From: Cannabis sativa
Lineage: Eukaryota > Streptophyta > Magnoliopsida > Rosales > Cannabaceae
Reading direction: 5' to 3'
DNA length: 64,000 nucleotides
NCBI RefSeq assembly: GCF_029168945.1
Contig: NC_083601.1
Coordinates: 73,831,595 to 73,895,594 of the forward strand
In this document: in pieces, positions 22,395 through 35,954 of the stretch
Layout of the letters: each line of letters starts with the position of its first letter
Numbering within the stretch: position 1 is the stretch's first letter
Notes under the pieces: model-generated
Databases searched by the model: none
The model's input: only the letters and a program-made list of their open reading frames with translations
Told to the model about the DNA's origin: nothing
Position numbers and translations under genes: made by a program

Positions 22395-22854
22395 ATAGGA
22401 ATTAGGGTTGCTACCTCTGAATGGCAAAATTTTGAATTTGGTCAAAAATCTCGCGTTTCACCCCTGGTCGCGACTACATAAAGCCCTTGTTGCGACCATA
22501 GGCCAATTAGAAAAACACCCCTTTTTGCCTAATCCCCTAGTCGCGACCATGGTCGCGACCATGGAAAAGGGTCGCGACTATGGCTTCACCTGGTCGCGAC
22601 TACTAAAGCCCAAATTGGCAGCTTCAGCAGATTTTTCTCCAGAATGTCTCGTCTTTCACCAACTGATAAAATTTGAACTGTAATGCATCGAGAACCTAAA
22701 ACAAGGAAAATCGAGCGTAAAATCATTCCAAAAGGCAACATTAACTGAGAAAACGCTTATGAAATCGACTTGGAACTTAGGCTAAAAATAGCCTAACACT
22801 TAGATCATTAATATTTGTCTAGTGTTTGTGACCATACTCTTGTTGAGTGGTGAG
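22395..22854. repeat. Palindrome cluster (GTCGCGAC) in the distal Tat-2 segment
   Basis: No gene. The self-complementary octamer GTCGCGAC occurs five times between about 22469 and 22602. Two of them, joined by CATG, form a 20-bp perfect palindrome at 22540-22559. Near-copies such as TTGCGACCA add to it. Confidence 0.75.
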
Positions 22855-25025
22855 ATGGAATGTTGGGAAAGTGTGACTTCACCATTAATGATTGGGATCC
22901 CTTCTTCTACAGAAGGATGTGCTCACTCAATGTTGGATAGTGATGAAGATATCCCTAATGCTCAACCATTACCTCAAGTCACTTTGGTTGACAGTGATGA
23001 TGAGGGGGAAGTTTTTGATGAGTGTATGTAAGATTGATGAAGAGCCTCGAGCTCTTGAGTATGCGATAATGGTACATGATTATGAGGGTGATAAGAATGA
23101 GTATGTCGGGCGGTCCCTTCACTTTTTGAGGGACAACCCGAGGTCGAGTATGACTAAGGGCGATATCCTACGCATGTGACATCAATATGAGATTCATTCT
23201 TCTATACAAATGTGACTTCCAACTATCGTTGAGCGTCCCAATTGGGATAGTGGCGATTGGGTTTGTATGTATGAATTTCCTTTTCAGATTGGCTTTTGAT
23301 TCCCTTTCCCTCTATTTGTACAAGAAGTGTTGGACTATTATGGGGTAGCTCCTAGCCAACTCATGCCAAATGCTTGGAGGTTATTGTTGGGTATAGAAGT
23401 CATAGTTAGAGTGAAGGGGAAGAGGGTTGACTTTGTAGATTTCAAGTCAAGTTATTATCTTAAACAACACGATACAGATAAAGGTCGATATCGATTCATT
23501 CTTAGAGCAAACAAAAAAGCTTGGGTAACAGAGTTGGTTGCTAGCAACAAGAGGGGTTGGAGGAAGAAATATTGTTTTGTCAAAGGTGACCTGTTTGGAA
23601 TGAGTGATTATGTGGTTCCTACTTCATGGAGAACCTTAAGTGAGTGAGGATTGTTGATTTCTTTGTTGCTTTTTATTTGATACTTGATTTGTCTATGAAT
23701 ACTAACTATTTCTCTTTGTCATTGTAGGTAAGGGGCTTACTCGATGTCCTCGCAGGGGGTGTTGGTCTGAAGCTCAAGTTAACGACTTGCTCTCTATTCC
23801 TTTCGATCATAGTGCCCATAAAAAGCTTCTTATTTTGAATAAATCTTGTGTTGGAAAGTTATGGAGAGGTGCGCAACGTCAAGAAGGTAGTATTTTTTCA
23901 CTCAACGTTGTCAAGCGCGCCCCCATCCTTTTGTTGACCCGAGCCTTAGAGAAGGTTAGTGGTCTATTCTCTTTGATTCGTCATTTAACGGAAGAATAAC
24001 ATTTTCTTGTAGACCGTTACTATAAGAGGATGACTTTCGAGGTTTGTGGAGCAGATGATGCTGTTGCTAGGGGTAAGACTAATTTACTTGGAAAGAGGTC
24101 TAAGAAGACCACAAGTCATGTTGCAAAATCTCGAGTTCCTGCTAAGGAACATGAAGCTGGTGGCTCTCTGTTGCTAACTGATGGTGTGGTTGTGGCTTCT
24201 CCACTGAGGGGTGACAACGTGTTGTCTATTGAGGAGAGTATGATCAACCTGTCCATCTCTTCTAATATTTCAGCTTACTCTGACCCTGCTTCTATCAAAG
24301 GTCATGTTAAGGCTCTTCTCCATTCGAGAGATGAAGAGCGTTTGAGGGGCATCAGAGTTGCGGGGTGAGTGAATTATGGTGTTTCTACGATTTACCAAGT
24401 AAGTTTGGAAAGAATTTGTATTTACACATATGTAGTTATTTTTGCGTGTTACTCATGATAATTCGACTTTTCTTTTGTAGGCTATTCAAGCAGTCCTCTA
24501 CAACAATTTCTCTTAATCATAAGAACAGGCTTTGAACAAGGAGCAGTCTAGACTTAGCAAGGAAGTGGAGAACTTGAAACTGGAAGGAGAGACTACCAAA
24601 TCATCATATGACAAGCTCAAACTGGATTATTCCTCGTTGAACACTGAGTTGGAGCGTGTGCATGCCAGACTCAAGGAGTAGGAGGCTAATTATGTCGCAT
24701 TGTACCAGGAGGTTGATGATATTTCGCTCAAGACTGCCATCAAGACAAGGGGGAGTTGATGATACAGTATAAGAAGGGGCTCCATCGTGGATGGGATGTC
24801 GATGATGCTATTGCACTTCATGAAGAATATTTAGCTCTTGAGCAAGAGAATGAGATGGATGTTGACGCTCATATCTCTATGTCTGGTGTGAGCGTCGATG
24901 CTCATACCTCTGTCCCTGGTATGGGTGTCGATGCTCATACTTCTATTTCTGGCGGGTGTGGCATTGACGATGTGATGTTCTCCATAGTGGGTCTTTTTAA
25001 GTTTATCCCTTTGGTTTACAAGTGA
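22855..25025 (+). pseudogene. Tat-2 antisense gene remnant, Transposase_28-like
   Basis: The protein-like order is an acidic N-terminus (MECWESV; TLVDSDDEGE), then a core (VCMYEFPFQIGF, then VQEVLDYYGVAPSQLMPNAW, then LKQHDTDKGRYRF). This resembles the domain in the Tat-1 antisense gene, including the similar FHPFV...YDVSPFQLTPN region. A basic stretch follows, then a Lys/Glu/Leu coiled coil (RLSKEVENLKLEGETTKSSY) near 24540-24680, then a ten-residue repeat built on VDAHTS (24860-24950). Introns look like 23640-23727 (GTGAGT/TTGTAG), ~23955-24012 and 24365-24480 (GTGAGT/TTTGTAG). Frame changes near 23030 and 23960 and several stops (at 23176, 23300 and 24680, for example) show it is dead. Confidence 0.65.
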
Positions 25026-25382
25026 CAATTGATTTAAACTCTTAAGTCTTTTTTGTTTAAAGCATGAACATCGCCATAGTGGTATTGAGTATGTATGCTT
25101 AACGATCCTTTTGATGTGCGGACATCCTCTTAGCAATTTCCCTTTGGAATTTTATGACGCTTTGATGTATGAACGTTGCCTTTGCGGTGGTATGACATAT
25201 TATCTTAATTTGGTATTAATATTCTTCATTTTGCATTTTGTTGATGTTTTATGTTATTCGGTTGATGTAAATTTAGCATTGATCCATGTACTATATCCCC
25301 TAGTCCAAGTCTTAGTGAGTGTCACTAAAACTTAGACTTTGGAACGGCTTGACTGAGTACATCGAGTTTGGCTGACTGTAAC
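25026..25382. other. Spacer between the antisense gene and the tandem array
   Basis: No gene seen. T-rich DNA that would hold the 3'UTR of the antisense gene. Its right part (from about 25340, TTGACTGAGTACATCGAGTT) drifts into degenerate array-like units. Confidence 0.45.
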
Positions 25383-25565
25383 ATTGTTGAGTTAATTTTA
25401 TATTTAGTTACGATTGAACGTAATCCTATTACTTACTTTGTAAGTGAATCGTTGGATTGAGCGTAGCTCATATCACTTATTTCATAAGTGAATAGTTGGG
25501 TTGAGCGTAGCTCCTATTACTTACTTTGTAAGTGAATAGTTGGGGCCGAGCGTAGCTCCTATTAC
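25383..25565. repeat. 44-bp tandem array, left portion
   Basis: About four units with the core GAGCGTAGCTC(C/A)TATTAC or CATATCAC, each followed by a short palindrome (ACTTACTTTGTAAGT or CACTTATTTCATAAGTG) and GAATAGTTGG. Copia-2 splits the array after ATTAC (25561-25565). Confidence 0.9.
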
Positions 25566-27456
25566 TGTTAGGTTTTATGCCCTAAATAAAACTCATTTTA
25601 ATATAATCAGATTTACTTATTAATATAGATCAGAAATAACATTTAATGTTGCATGGTTCACATGATTTGTTTCATGATTATATGTACATAATGTATAGAT
25701 TCATCTGAAACCCTTTTCACATACTTGATCCTGTTTATTGTGGCGTCAACACATTAGAAAGTAAACATGACCATGTGAATAAAGTTTCCTAGATTTATCA
25801 GACACAGGGTTTTACTGATATGATAATCTACAACAGAGTTTACTTGCATTTGGAGAAGTGCTATGTTCTTTCCAGAGCATTGGTTAAAGTAAAGCTCAGG
25901 TTGGATGCATGGAGTATGCATCGGAAGGGACCGGTATTGAACTTTGACTTAGATTTAATTAAACTTACCGTAGAATCTATTCAAGTCAATATCGCCAAGT
26001 TGATCCTAGATCAAATGATCTTAATCCTGTTATGATTAGGCTCAATCTTGAAAGGCTATTCGTGTTCTTTGATTTGTTAGTTAAGCCTACTTTTAGGTCA
26101 GGGTGATACGTACATTTTGGGAACACGGTAGTGCAATTGAGTGGGAGCGCTAACATAAACATGGAATCTATAGCTTCTATCTGGCGAATAGTAAGCAAAG
26201 GATGATCACCTTCGAGCTTGACCAAACGAAAATAAATGGTGGAGATCTCATTTCACATAAGCTGAAATATCATTTATACGGGGTCAAGTGTTTTAAGGAT
26301 AAAATACATAGTAGGGTGTTACGGTAATTTAATCCCATTACTGTGTAGATCATTCATATAGAGGATAATTGATCACATTAGGATTATAACAATGGATAAC
26401 TAATGATGTGTCTATATGGTGGAACATATAGAGCATTCTATATACTGAGAGTGCAATTCTAAGTTCTATGCGTGGATTCAACGAAGAATTAATAAGTTAG
26501 TGAATTTTAGTGCTAAATTCTTGATCTACTTATTGGAAGCTCGGTTATATAGACCCATGGTCCCCCCACTAGTTGAGATAATATTGCTTGTAAGACTCAT
26601 GTAATTGATTTTGATTAATCAATTATAATTCACAAATTAGACTATGTCTATTTGTGAAATTTTCACTAAGTAAGGGCGAAATTGTAAAGAAAGAGTTTAT
26701 AGGGGCATATTTGTTAATTATGATACTTTGTATGGTTCAATTAATAAATATGATAAATGACAATATTATTTAATAATTATTTATAGTTATTAAATAGTTA
26801 GAATTGGCATTTAAATGGTTGAATTAGGAAATTGGCATTTTTGAGAAAATCAGATACAAAAGGTGTTAAAATTGCAAAATTGCAAAAAGCAAGGCCCAAT
26901 CCATTAGTGTATGGCCGGCCACCTATTGTAGTATTTTAAGTTGATTTTTTCATTATTTTAATGCCATATAATTCAAATCTAACCCTAGTGGAATGCTATA
27001 AATAGATAGTGAAGGCTTCAGAAAAACAAGATTTTTTCCTGACACTTTCTGAATAAGAAAAACTGAGCCTTCTCTCTCCCTATCTTTAGCTGCCACTTCT
27101 TCTTTTTCTTCCTTTGAATTTCGAAATCCTTAGTGATTAGAGTAGTGCCCACACACATCAAGTGATACCTCAATCATAGTGAGGAAGATCGTGAAGAAAG
27201 ATCATCAGCAAAGGAGATTCAACATAAAGGATTCGGAGAAAGAGATCCAGGTTCAGATATTGATAATGCTCTGCTACAGAAAGGAATCAAGGGCTAGATA
27301 TCTGAACGGAAGGAGTCATATTATTCCGCTGCACCCAATGTAAGGTTTCTTAAACTTTATATGTGTTTATTTCATCGTTTTAGAAAGTTCTTATTTAGGA
27401 TGTTAATAAACATACTTGTGAGTAGATCTAAGATCCTGGTAAAATAATTTCCAACA
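25566..27456 (+). repeat. Copia-2 5' LTR
   Basis: 1891 bp, TGTTAGGTTTTATGCCC to ATTTCCAACA. The TATA box TATAAATA is at 26997-27004. It is highly similar to 33763-35652, differing by scattered single bases. Confidence 0.92.
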
Positions 27457-27457
27457 A

Positions 27458-27471
27458 CTGTCCTCAGAGCC
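27458..27471 (+). other. Copia-2 primer binding site, degenerate
   Basis: CTGTCCTCAGAGCC follows the LTR. The initiator-Met site would read TGGTATCAGAGCC, so three or four bases have changed. The matching place in Copia-3 reads TGGCCTTAGAGC. Confidence 0.6.
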
Positions 27472-30400
27472 ATGGTAATTGATTTACTTGCAAGAAATTT
27501 GGACTATAAAACGATTGTTTGTATGTTCTTTGGATGGTATCATGTTGTATTGAGTGTTATTTGATGATTGATTGATGTTCGTAAAATTTTCGTGAAACTA
27601 ATTGCGATTTTATCTCTGGAATTATTTTTATTGGATAGTATGGAAAAAATTAAGCAAGTTAGCCTTTTACAGAACTTAATTTGGATTTTATTTGAATTAG
27701 TTATGATTTTTTAAAGATTTGAAAAAATCAATGCGTATGATATTTTCCTGCGATCGCAAATCTGTCCGTACAGTTCACAATTTTTTTCGTTTTTCTTCGA
27801 TTTTTCATGCTTTTTCATGGAATTAACTTCCAATTTTTTGTATAGTTTTGTATTTATACTATTACTATTCCTAATTCAATTCTAATTATTATTTTGAATT
27901 AATTTAATATTTTTTAAATTTAATTCAAGATATTAGTGTAATTTGAATTTGAATAGAATTAGTATCTATCTTCTTGGTTAAAAATCTATCTTATTTTAAA
28001 ATTTGATTATATCTTATCTTATTTTAAATTTAAAAATAAGATATTTATAATCATGTAATTTTTAAATGATATAAGATATTTTGCTAATTTTTTAAATTTT
28101 GTTATTTTATTTATTTAAATTACATTTAAAATTTGAAAAAGATATTTATTTATTTATTCTAATTTTTTATTTAATTTTTATTTATAAAATAACATTTAAA
28201 ATTTAAAAGTAGTTAGCAAATTTTTGAAATGATATTTAGGTTGGTTGAAACATAATTTTTCAAAAATTGTAGGTTTAATTTTAAATTAAATTTTTTTTTT
28301 TAAAAAAAAAGAAATTTCGAATTTTTCAATTTTTTTTTTTAAATTTTTCGAATTTTTTTTTATTATTTAATTAATTTTTTTTTTGAAATTAAATATTTAA
28401 TTTAAAATTAAATAAATCCTACATCCAACTATCCAACTAACCTTGTTACAGGAGTATGTGTTTTAACTTGTATGTAAGTTATCAAAACCAATTATTACTT
28501 GATTGCAAATAGCCATGGTTACTTTTTGCCAGATCTAATGATCTAATGGCTCCCTTGGTCAAGATAATAATTTGTAACAGGTATATTTACAATCTTCTTT
28601 CATCTGTGTATGACCTAGCAACATGATAGGACCCATCCAAAGTGTGCCTGTGTGAGCCTATGTGTTTAATTTTATTATACATGCATATAGGTTGTTGTTG
28701 CTAAAATAAATTATCATAGTTCTTGATAGAATTTATTTAGACCCATTTAGTTTTTGGGCCTATTCAATTAATAACAGTTGTTCTTATTAAGGTTAAATTC
28801 CTCTCTTTTGGGCCTTGTGTGAGAGTTGGCAGCCATAGAAGTGGGTACGACATACTGAACCCAGCACCCCCTCACATGAACCACCCCAATTGTGAAGGCC
28901 CATTTGCCTGATTTGAATAACTGTACTAGGTTAATTACACTAGTTTAACCTAATAAAATTGATTAGCAACATAATTAATTTCATTTATTTTGAAATTAAT
29001 TTAAGAAATTATAGTTTAAAGAATTCTTTATTCTAAGCTAAACTATATGTATTTTCTTGTATTTAATTAAATATAGAATTATAACCATCTAGATTCTTTC
29101 TAGAACTTAATTTAAATTTTTCATTAAATATTCTTATTTAAGTTGATATTTAGTTATCTACAACTAACCAACTTAAAACTGAATATCTTTTGAATTTCAA
29201 ATTTCAAAATTAAGTTGAGGAATTTTAGGCATTGGTTATTAAGATTCTTTAGATATTTTTTAAGTTAATATCTATATTAACTTAAAATGGAATATTTTCA
29301 AATTAAGTGGTTACAACTTAATTTTTGATATTTAATTAAATTTAAATTTGAAAAATATTTAAGTTCTAGATTTTTTTTTCTAATACAACTTAAATTAGAT
29401 ATTTTTTCAAATTTTGTGGAAAAGATACTTAGTCAAATAAGATATTTTCTAGATAGTTATTTCTAGACTACTTATTATTTCTAATATTAAATAGGAAAAT
29501 ATTATACATTGTGAAATTAATTATTTATATAATTAATTTTGGTACAATTTATTTTAAGTATATTTTTCCTAGTATTAAACTAGAGATTAATAATTAAGCC
29601 TTCTCTACACTTAATTATTTATTTCTTGAATTTAATACATTTAATTAATTTGAAAAATTAAATATCTAAGTTGATTTTCATCATGATACTTAAATATTTC
29701 TTTTTCATGACACTTAATTGAATAGAAAATTATTTTTAGTTGAAATTTATTTTTTCAACTAAATTTAAATAATTTTCAAAATATATTTTTTTCTTTATTT
29801 TATTAATCAAATTTCGAAATTGCATTTCTTAAATGCTGGAATTTTGAATTTTATTTGAAAAATAGATTAAGTTGTAAATTAATTATTTATTTTAATTAAT
29901 TCTTGGATCAACTTAAATCAATGATTTTTTCATTTATTGATTAATTTAAAATAAATTGAATTAAAGTATATTATTAGAAATTGAATTAATTAGTCAAAGG
30001 AAAATCTAGATAGATGATATTTTTGCTTGAAGTATTTTTCTAGTGTATTTAATTAAATAGAAAATTAATATTTAAGTTGATTTTCATCATCATACTTAAA
30101 TATTTGAAATTTTTGTTATATATTTAATTAAATAGGAAAATTATATTTTTTGTTGTAAATTAATTTTATTAATTAATTTTGGGCCAACATTAAATTAGAA
30201 TAATTTTTCCAGGATTTATTTTTTATTTTAATATGCATTTTTCGAAAATTGTATTCTTATATACTTTAATTTTTCGAAATGCAATATATATTTATAGAAA
30301 ATTAAATTTGAGTTGTAAATTAATTTAAATTAATTTTGTAACAACTTAAATTGAATATTTTTCTAAATATTTATTGGAAATTATTACTAAGATGGAAATA

Positions 30401-30574
30401 ATTCATGTTATTTCATATCCATCTAAGTAAAATTTATAAATATTAAATTAAAATTTATATTTAGAATTTTTCATTCTAAATTGGAAATTTTAATTAAAGA
30501 AATATATATTTAAAATAAATAGAATAAATAAAGAGAATCAAAGAAAATACAACTCTTTTTAAATAATGAGCTTT
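27472..30574 (+). other. Long AT-rich Copia-2 leader
   Basis: No gene. It is very AT-rich with homopolymer runs near 28290-28380. A better-conserved block at 28417-28960 (from TCCTACATCCAACTATCC through GGGTACGACATACTGAACCC) matches Copia-3 at 51211-51760. The rest aligns only loosely with Copia-3. Confidence 0.7.
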
Positions 30575-30985
30575 ATTATTAAGATATTCGATCTCCATTG
30601 TGGGTTTTACACCGCGTTTGTTTTAGTGAGTAATCCTCCCTAATGGAGGAACGTTCATTAGCAATTTCGCACCGTTTAACCTCGCATGATAAGTAGTTTG
30701 TAAGTGTTTTGTATGGTATGGATCACCCTAATGGTGGCGACCATACTTGACTTGCAAATTATGAAACAATGGTGGAAACTCATAAGATAGATTGCCTTGA
30801 CTCTCGCCTAAACGGGACAACGCTGAATTTTAATCTTGATCGAATAAAAGGTTGCTAGAATGTTTAACATTTTAGACGAGCTGACAACTCTATTCAATGA
30901 ATGGTAGCTTTGACTCTCGCCTAAACGGGACACTGATATCAGTTTGTTGAAAACCTTGGAAATTATTTAGGATTATAAGTTTTAG
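30575..30985 (+). repeat. Conserved Copia leader block (copy in Copia-2)
   Basis: Second copy of the block. Hairpin CCTCC-CTAAT-GGAGG at 30635-30649, hairpin CACC-CTAAT-GGTG at 30724-30736, and the repeated CTCTCGCCTAAACGGGAC motif within 30797-30818 and 30910-30931. An acceptor-like GTTGTAG follows, ending at 31083, where gag would start in the other copies. Confidence 0.75.
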
Positions 30986-31083
30986 TATTTTCACTTGTCA
31001 TTCCTACTTGCTATATGCTTATAATTTTTGAATTGTGTATGAATTTATATTGAACCATGTTATTTTCTGTTATTAAGTTGTAG

Positions 31084-33762
31084 TTTAATTTCGAATCTTC
31101 ATTGTTGGTCTAACTTGGCTTGTTTATCTAATGAGACAAATCCCTAGTGGATTTTCACCATTAGACATTCATAATAGTGTAAGATCTCGAAAGATAAATA
31201 TTGTATATGCAACATCTAGCTGTTCATCAATTGATGACACCTTAGACTAGTATTTTTACAATATGAAACAAGAAGATTACATGAATAAGATTATTTTGTC
31301 TTTCGCTAATCGAAGCATCGTTGGATTCTTATTTATAAACGAAATTATCCTAATTCCTCTTAGCTTATTCATTTCGAATTAGCTCCATAATATATCATTG
31401 GATGAATGGTCTATAAATCATTTCATGTCATTATATTTTCTCTTAAGAAATTAAATGACGCATATGATTATAATCCCGAAATTCTATTCCCAATTGATAT
31501 AAATCCTCAATCTTAGAAATCTTCTACTTGTATGGGCAAATCTGACTTAGAGTTTAAATAGTAGTGGTGGTCCAAGATAGAATTACTCATTATATTTGGT
31601 ATAAATTTAAGTCTTTGACTTTAATTTTAGATTCCAAATAGAAATTTTCTTATATTTCTAATTCCAGAATACAATACAGTTTCACTTTCTCAAGTGTTTA
31701 ATATCTATCTTCTATTAATGGATTAAAACTGTATGGAATATGAGTTAGGTATTCTGTGACCAGGATCTACTTGCAGCATTCTAAGAACTCTTTGATGTAA
31801 CTAAACCTAAGTCATCAAAAGACACTACCACATTTTTTTTAATCTATGGCATTTGTATCTTGTTCATAGTGGATTTGACAAGATCAATCTCTGCAAAGAG
31901 TTAATATGCCTATATCCACTGAAAGTAGTTCATCTCATTCGCAGATGGATGTACATTCAGGGGTGGATATGAGTTTTTCGCTGTATTCTTAAAACGATAA
32001 CTCTAGATTATACCTTTTAGCAAAGAAATTTGAAATGTTTAAAAAATTTCATTAATTTCTAGCAATGGTTAATACCATTAAGGTAAGTGGTTAAAGATCT
32101 TGCGAACTGATAGGGGTGGAGAAATAGTTAGTAGATATGCAGTTCAAAGATCATTAAATTGATTTTTGAATTATATCCAAACTTACCTCCCCAGAAATTT
32201 CGAGTTGCATGTTGATGATTAGTTACTAGTCGTTGCCTAATTCCTTCTATGGTAATACAATTTCAGAATGATGTAATGGTTGTATACTTAATGTAAATCA
32301 TTACTAGATTCATGGATGACCTAATCAAAATCTTAAGAAAAGCTAGAACTGTTAACCATGGTTTGTTAGCTATTCTAAGTGATTAGGGGTGGACCATCCC
32401 ATTGTCAATAGATAAGAAAGTGTTTGTTCAAACAAATACTACTTTTCTAAGAAAATGACTAAGTCTAAAAAACAAGTAGCAAATAAAGGAGATATTTAAT
32501 TCTTGATTCCAAAAGTGTTCTATCATCCTATATAACATATGATGATCCCACTGCCTCTGTTGTCTTGTCACAACCGAAGAGACCAATACCATTTAGTTTT
32601 CTTAGACATAATTCACGGTACCTTGTCGTAGTGGGAGAGTTTCTAGGAACTCACCTTCTTATGACTTGGGAGACACTAGTGATTAAAATCCATTGTGAGT
32701 TTAAACAAGTAATGGATTGTCAAGATAAGAAACTAAGAAGAAAGCCAATAGAACTATGGTTTAATCCATTCACATGGAATAACCTAAAGTTTTCTATTAC
32801 AAGGACATAAAAGGAAATTTTAGTTAATAAGTCTATTCAATGGACTTAACAAAACTTCCTGTTCCTAGTATTATAGGTTTGAGTTTATCTAAACCTATGG
32901 CTTGTGGTATACCTGGTAATTACTTACTCTAATGCAAGCAACTTACTTTAGTAAGATGCTGAAGCATTTTCTTTCTAATGGCAATCTATGGAAGCTTCAC
33001 AACTTCTTAGGTATAGATTTTATTTATCTAAGGAAAAGTCTTAACTATTCCAGAAAAGATAAAGCCATGAAAGAATTTCTTACATCAACAGTGAGAGGTC
33101 TTAGATATGCTTTTGTATGCCTTAGACCAGACACCTGCTGTCGAGTGGGAGTAATGAGTAGGTATCAGATTAATCTAGGAGAAGAACATTGGAAGACAAT
33201 CAAGGTAATTTTAAGATTAAGAAGAGGAACTATATGTTAGTCTATAAGGGTGTGTTTAAAACTCTTAGACTACACCATATCAGATTTCGAAATTTGCCTT
33301 TGTGCTAGAAAATCTTTCTGATAAGATGGTGGTTACTCTGGGGGTGGAATAGTGATTTTGGAGAAGTGTAAAAACCTATCTGAAGTCTCTAGGTCTACCA
33401 GAGAGAGACTGAATGTTAAAGCTGCAGGAAAGGTACTTATTCAGTCTAAGGAAAGTTCTATACATTTTTGGCATCATTCCAAATTGCCTTAAACTACTAG
33501 TGTTAATTTCCTGATTAACCAAAAGTAGTTGCCAAAGATATAGAATCCAGTATCCCAAGAGAGTAGACATATAGAGAGGAATTTCACATTATCAATGATT
33601 TTGTGATTAAAGGAAGAGTAATGGTGGACAAAAGGTTGTGGTTAATTCAACCTTTCAGATCCTATTACGAGGAGTTTACTACTACTACACTTGATTTGTA
33701 TATCAAGGTGTTGAGATTATTTGAAACACACTTTTTGTTTTATATTAGTGCAAGTGGGAGTT
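31084..33762 (+). pseudogene. Decayed Copia-2 pol remnant
   Basis: Gag is missing. Fragments in order recall integrase (31990-32125: residues like KKFEMFKKF, then an SDRGGE-like GATAGGGGTGGAGAA), the integrase-RT linker (32560-32660), RT (32932-33110) and RNase H (33110-33240: FVCLRPDTCCRVGVMSRYQ, NLGEEHWKTIKVILR). Large internal deletions and stops abolish function. The small open frames at 32565-32810 and 32932-33240 are pieces of this remnant. Confidence 0.65.
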
Positions 33763-35652
33763 TGTTGGGTTTTATGCCCTAAATAAAACTCATTTCAATA
33801 TAATCAGATTTACTTATTAATATAGATCAGAAATAACATTTAATGTTGCATGGTTCACATGATTTGTTTCATGATTATATGTACATAATGTATAGATTCA
33901 TCTGAAACCCTTTTCACATACTTGATCCTGTTTATTGTGGCGTCAACACATTGGAAAGTAAACATGACTATGTGAATAAAGTTTCCTAGATTTATCAGAC
34001 ACGTGGTTTTACCGATATGATAATCTACAACGCAGTTTACTTGCATTTGGAGAAGTGCTATGTTCTTTCCGTAGCATTGGTTAAAGTAAAGCTCGTGTTG
34101 GATGCATGGAGTATGCATCGAAGGGACCGATATTGAACTTTGACTTAGATTTAATTAAACTTACCGTAGAATCTATTCAAGTCAATATCGCCAAGTTGAT
34201 CCTAGATCAAATGATCTTAATCCTGTTATGATTAGGCTCAATCTTGAAAGGCTATTCGTGTTCTTTGATTTGTTAGTTAAGCCTACTTTTAGGTCAGGGT
34301 GATACGTACATTTTGGGAACACGGTAGTGCAATTGAGTGGGAGCGCTAGCATAAACATGGAATCTATAGCTTCTATCTGGCGAATAGTAAGCAAAGGATG
34401 ATCACCTTCGAGCTTGACCAAACGAAAATAAATGGTGGAGATCTCATTTCACATAAGCTGAAATATCATTTATACGGGGTCAAGTGTTTTAAGGATAAAA
34501 TACATAGTAGGGTGTTACGGTAATTTAATCCCATTACTGTGTAGATCATTCATATAGAGGATAATTGATCACATTAGGATTATAACAATGGATAACTAAT
34601 GATGTGTCTATATGGTGGAACATATAGAGCATTCTATATACTGAGAGTGCGATTCTAAGTTCTATGCGTGGATTCAACGAAGAATTAATAAGTTAGTGAA
34701 TTTTAGTGCTAAATTCTTGATCTACTTATTGGAAGCTCGGTTATATAGACCCATGGTCCCCCCACTAGTCGAGATAATATTGCTTGTAAGACTCATGTAA
34801 TTGATTTTGATTAATCAATTATAATTCACAAATTAGACTATGTCTATTTGTGAAATTTTCACTAAGTAAGGGCGAAATTGTAAAGAAAGAGTTTATAGGG
34901 GCATATTTGTTAATTATGATACTTTGTATGGTTCAATTAATAAATATGATAAATGACAATATTATTTAATAATTATTTATAGTTATTAAATAGTTAGAAT
35001 TGGCATTTAAATGGTTGAATTAGGAAATTGGCATTTTTGAGAAAATCAGATACAAAAGGTGTTAAAATTGCAAAATTGCAAAAAGCAAGGCCCAATCCAT
35101 TAGAGTATGGCCTACCACCTATTGTAGTATTTTAAGTTGATTTTTTCATTATTTTAATGCCATATAATTCAAATCTAACCCTAGTGGAATGCTTTAAATA
35201 GATAGTGAAGGCTTTAAAAACAAGATTTTTTCCTGACACTTTCTGAATAAGAAAAACTGAGCCTTCTCTCTCCCTATCTTTAGCTGCCACTTCTTCTTTT
35301 TCTTCCTTTGAATTTCGAAATCCTTAGTGATTAGAGTAGTGCCCACACACATCAAGTGATACCTCAATCATAGTGAGAAAGATCGTGAAGAAAGATCATC
35401 AAGAAAGGAGATTCAAAGCATCAAGGATTCGTAGAAAGAGATCCAGGTTCGTATATTGATAATGCTCTGCTACAGAAAGGAATCAAGGGCTAGATATCTG
35501 AACGGAAGGAGTCATATTATTCCGCTGCACCCAATGTAAGGTTTCTTAAACTTTATATGTGTTTATTTCATCGTTTTAGAAAGTTCTTATTTAGAATGTT
35601 AATAAACATACTTGTGAGTAGATCTAAGATCCTGGTAAAATAATTTCCAACA
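33763..35652 (+). repeat. Copia-2 3' LTR
   Basis: 1890 bp, starting TGTTGGGTTTTATGCCC. The TATA box is mutated to TTTAAATA (35193-35200). It ends ATTTCCAACA, followed by the ATTAC duplication. Confidence 0.92.
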
Positions 35653-35954
35653 ATTACTTACTTTGTTGGGTTTAGCGTAGCTCCTATTACTTATTTTGTA
35701 AGTGAATAGTTGGGTTGAGCGTAACTCATATTACTTACTTTGTAAGTGAATAGTTTGATTGAGCATAGCTCATATCACTTATTTCATAAGTGAATAGTTG
35801 GGTTGAGCGTAGCTCCTATTAATTACTTTGTAAGTGAATAGTTGAGTTGAGTGTAGCTCCTATTATTTACTTTTTTGGGTTGAGCGTAGCTCCTATTACT
35901 TATTTTGTAAGTGAATAGTTGGGTTGAGCATAACTCTTATTACTTACTTTGTTG

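Larger units (their letters stand above)
25566..35652 (+). mobile_element. Copia-2: full-length but decayed Ty1/Copia element
   Basis: LTRs at 25566-27456 and 33763-35652, with the target duplication ATTAC at 25561-25565 and 35653-35657. A degenerate primer site follows the 5' LTR and a polypurine tract GCAAGTGGGAG precedes the 3' LTR. The 6.3-kb interior holds a ~3.6-kb AT-rich leader, no recognisable gag and a shrunken pol remnant. It sits inside the 44-bp array. Confidence 0.93.

Noticed and set aside
25986..26225. A 79-residue antisense open frame repeated in three Copia LTR copies (also 34182-34421 and 55015-55254)
   Set aside because: The frame is kept because the LTRs are nearly identical. 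It is broken in the more diverged LTRs of Copia-1 and Copia-3, has no domain and no initiation context, so it is not a gene.
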